This document shows positions 5,389-5,689 of a DNA stretch of 5,689 nucleotides, piece after piece. A model generated the notes under the pieces. It did not search any database. It was not told the origin of the DNA and saw only the letters and a program-made list of their open reading frames with translations. The position numbers were made by a program, and so were the translations under genes. Each line of letters opens with the position of its first letter. The first letter of the stretch is position 1. This DNA is from Candidatus Altimarinota bacterium (GTDB lineage: Bacteria; Patescibacteriota; Gracilibacteria; Absconditabacterales; Absconditicoccaceae), in assembly GCA_027062165.1 (NCBI GenBank), contig JAMOTU010000161.1, positions 1 through 5,689 of the forward strand, written 5' to 3'.

Positions 5389-5689
5389 ATGCAAAAGGAA
5401 AATAAAGAGCCCTTTAAAAAGACGCTTTTAAAAACATACCTGTTAGGTGCTTTAGTAATATCCTTAAGTTTCCCTTTCTTTTTAAAAGAAAAGCTTTATA
5501 CATTTTTTTTAAGTAAAATACCAGACAGGGTAGTGTATTATGTATGTGAAAATGGGAAATGTATAGAGAAAGAAGCAAAAGCAGATGTTGCTTATAAAGA
5601 GCTAAAAGAGAAAATTTCACTACTTGGAGCCTTAACAAAAGAAGAAAAATTTATGGAAGAGGAGCTTGAAAACTTAAAATCTTTAGTAA
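5389..5689 (+). CDS. Single-pass membrane protein with CxxxxC motif and helical region, 3' truncated by window edge
   Basis: The frame opens at ATG 5389, two bases after the previous stop, with AGGT (5381-5384) four bases upstream, and stays open to the end of the window (100 codons seen). A short, Lys-rich cytoplasmic N-terminus (1-15) is followed by one hydrophobic helix (about 16-32, TYLLGALVISLSFPFFL). A segment with VVYYVCENGKC (C53 and C58) comes next, then a charged helical stretch (about 68-100) that may be coiled coil. The short basic N-terminus predicts N-in, C-out topology, so the cysteines would be periplasmic and could form a disulfide. I do not recognise the family. Its place in the run points to another envelope component of the same machine, for example a bitopic connector. 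The uncleaved-anchor reading is favoured because no signal cleavage site is obvious. Confidence 0.65.
   Translation, partial: MQKENKEPFKKTLLKTYLLGALVISLSFPFFLKEKLYTFFLSKIPDRVVYYVCENGKCIEKEAKADVAYKELKEKISLLGALTKEEKFMEEELENLKSLV

Noticed and set aside
1..5689. tRNA, CRISPR, insertion sequence ends, riboswitch or terminator hairpin.
   Set aside because: Coding density is near total with gaps of at most 21 bases, and no direct or inverted repeat or T-tailed hairpin was seen in the gaps.

Overview
The window comes from a very AT-rich bacterial genome (roughly a quarter G+C by eye; AGA, ATA and AAA codons dominate). A secretin means an outer membrane, so the host is Gram-negative. Composition and codon choice would suit an AT-rich, possibly thermophilic, Campylobacterota (Nautiliales-like) or Aquificota genome, or an accessory element in one. 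This placement is a low-confidence inference, because no taxonomic marker gene is present.

All nine genes lie on the + strand in one tightly packed run. The gaps are 1 to 21 bases, two junctions overlap by 10 bases, and I see no internal promoter or terminator. The order is: (1) 3' end of a secretin (1-369); (2) an exported coiled-coil protein with a C-terminal PilP/GspC-HR-like domain (391-1053); (3) a single-pass inner-membrane protein whose layout recalls PilO2/BfpC of type IVb pili (1064-2026); (4) a large pilin-like protein that starts directly at the position of a mature type IVb pilin (2037-3107); (5) a GspF/PilC-family platform protein (3111-4073); (6-8) three tandem paralogues of a small four-cysteine protein family I do not recognise (4075-5386); (9) the 5' part of another single-pass membrane protein with a CxxxxC motif (5389 to the window end). 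No stretch of 300 bases lacks a gene.

Taken together this is a type IVb-pilus-like or type II-secretion-like envelope machine: outer-membrane pore, periplasmic connector, inner-membrane linker, platform and pilin-like subunit. No assembly ATPase, prepilin peptidase or conventional major pilin is in the window. The ATPase gene, which sits just before the platform gene in R64-type loci, is absent, and the leaderless pilin-like gene occupies that place. The three cysteine-rich paralogues are candidates for a secreted cargo (by analogy with TcpF/CofJ of type IVb pili) or for pilus-associated subunits.

The most unusual points are the pilin-like protein lacking any leader peptide; a first paralogue that also lacks a signal peptide and begins about where its sisters' mature chains begin; and a conserved C-terminal peptide motif in the paralogues whose codons double as the Shine-Dalgarno site and start codon of the next paralogue.
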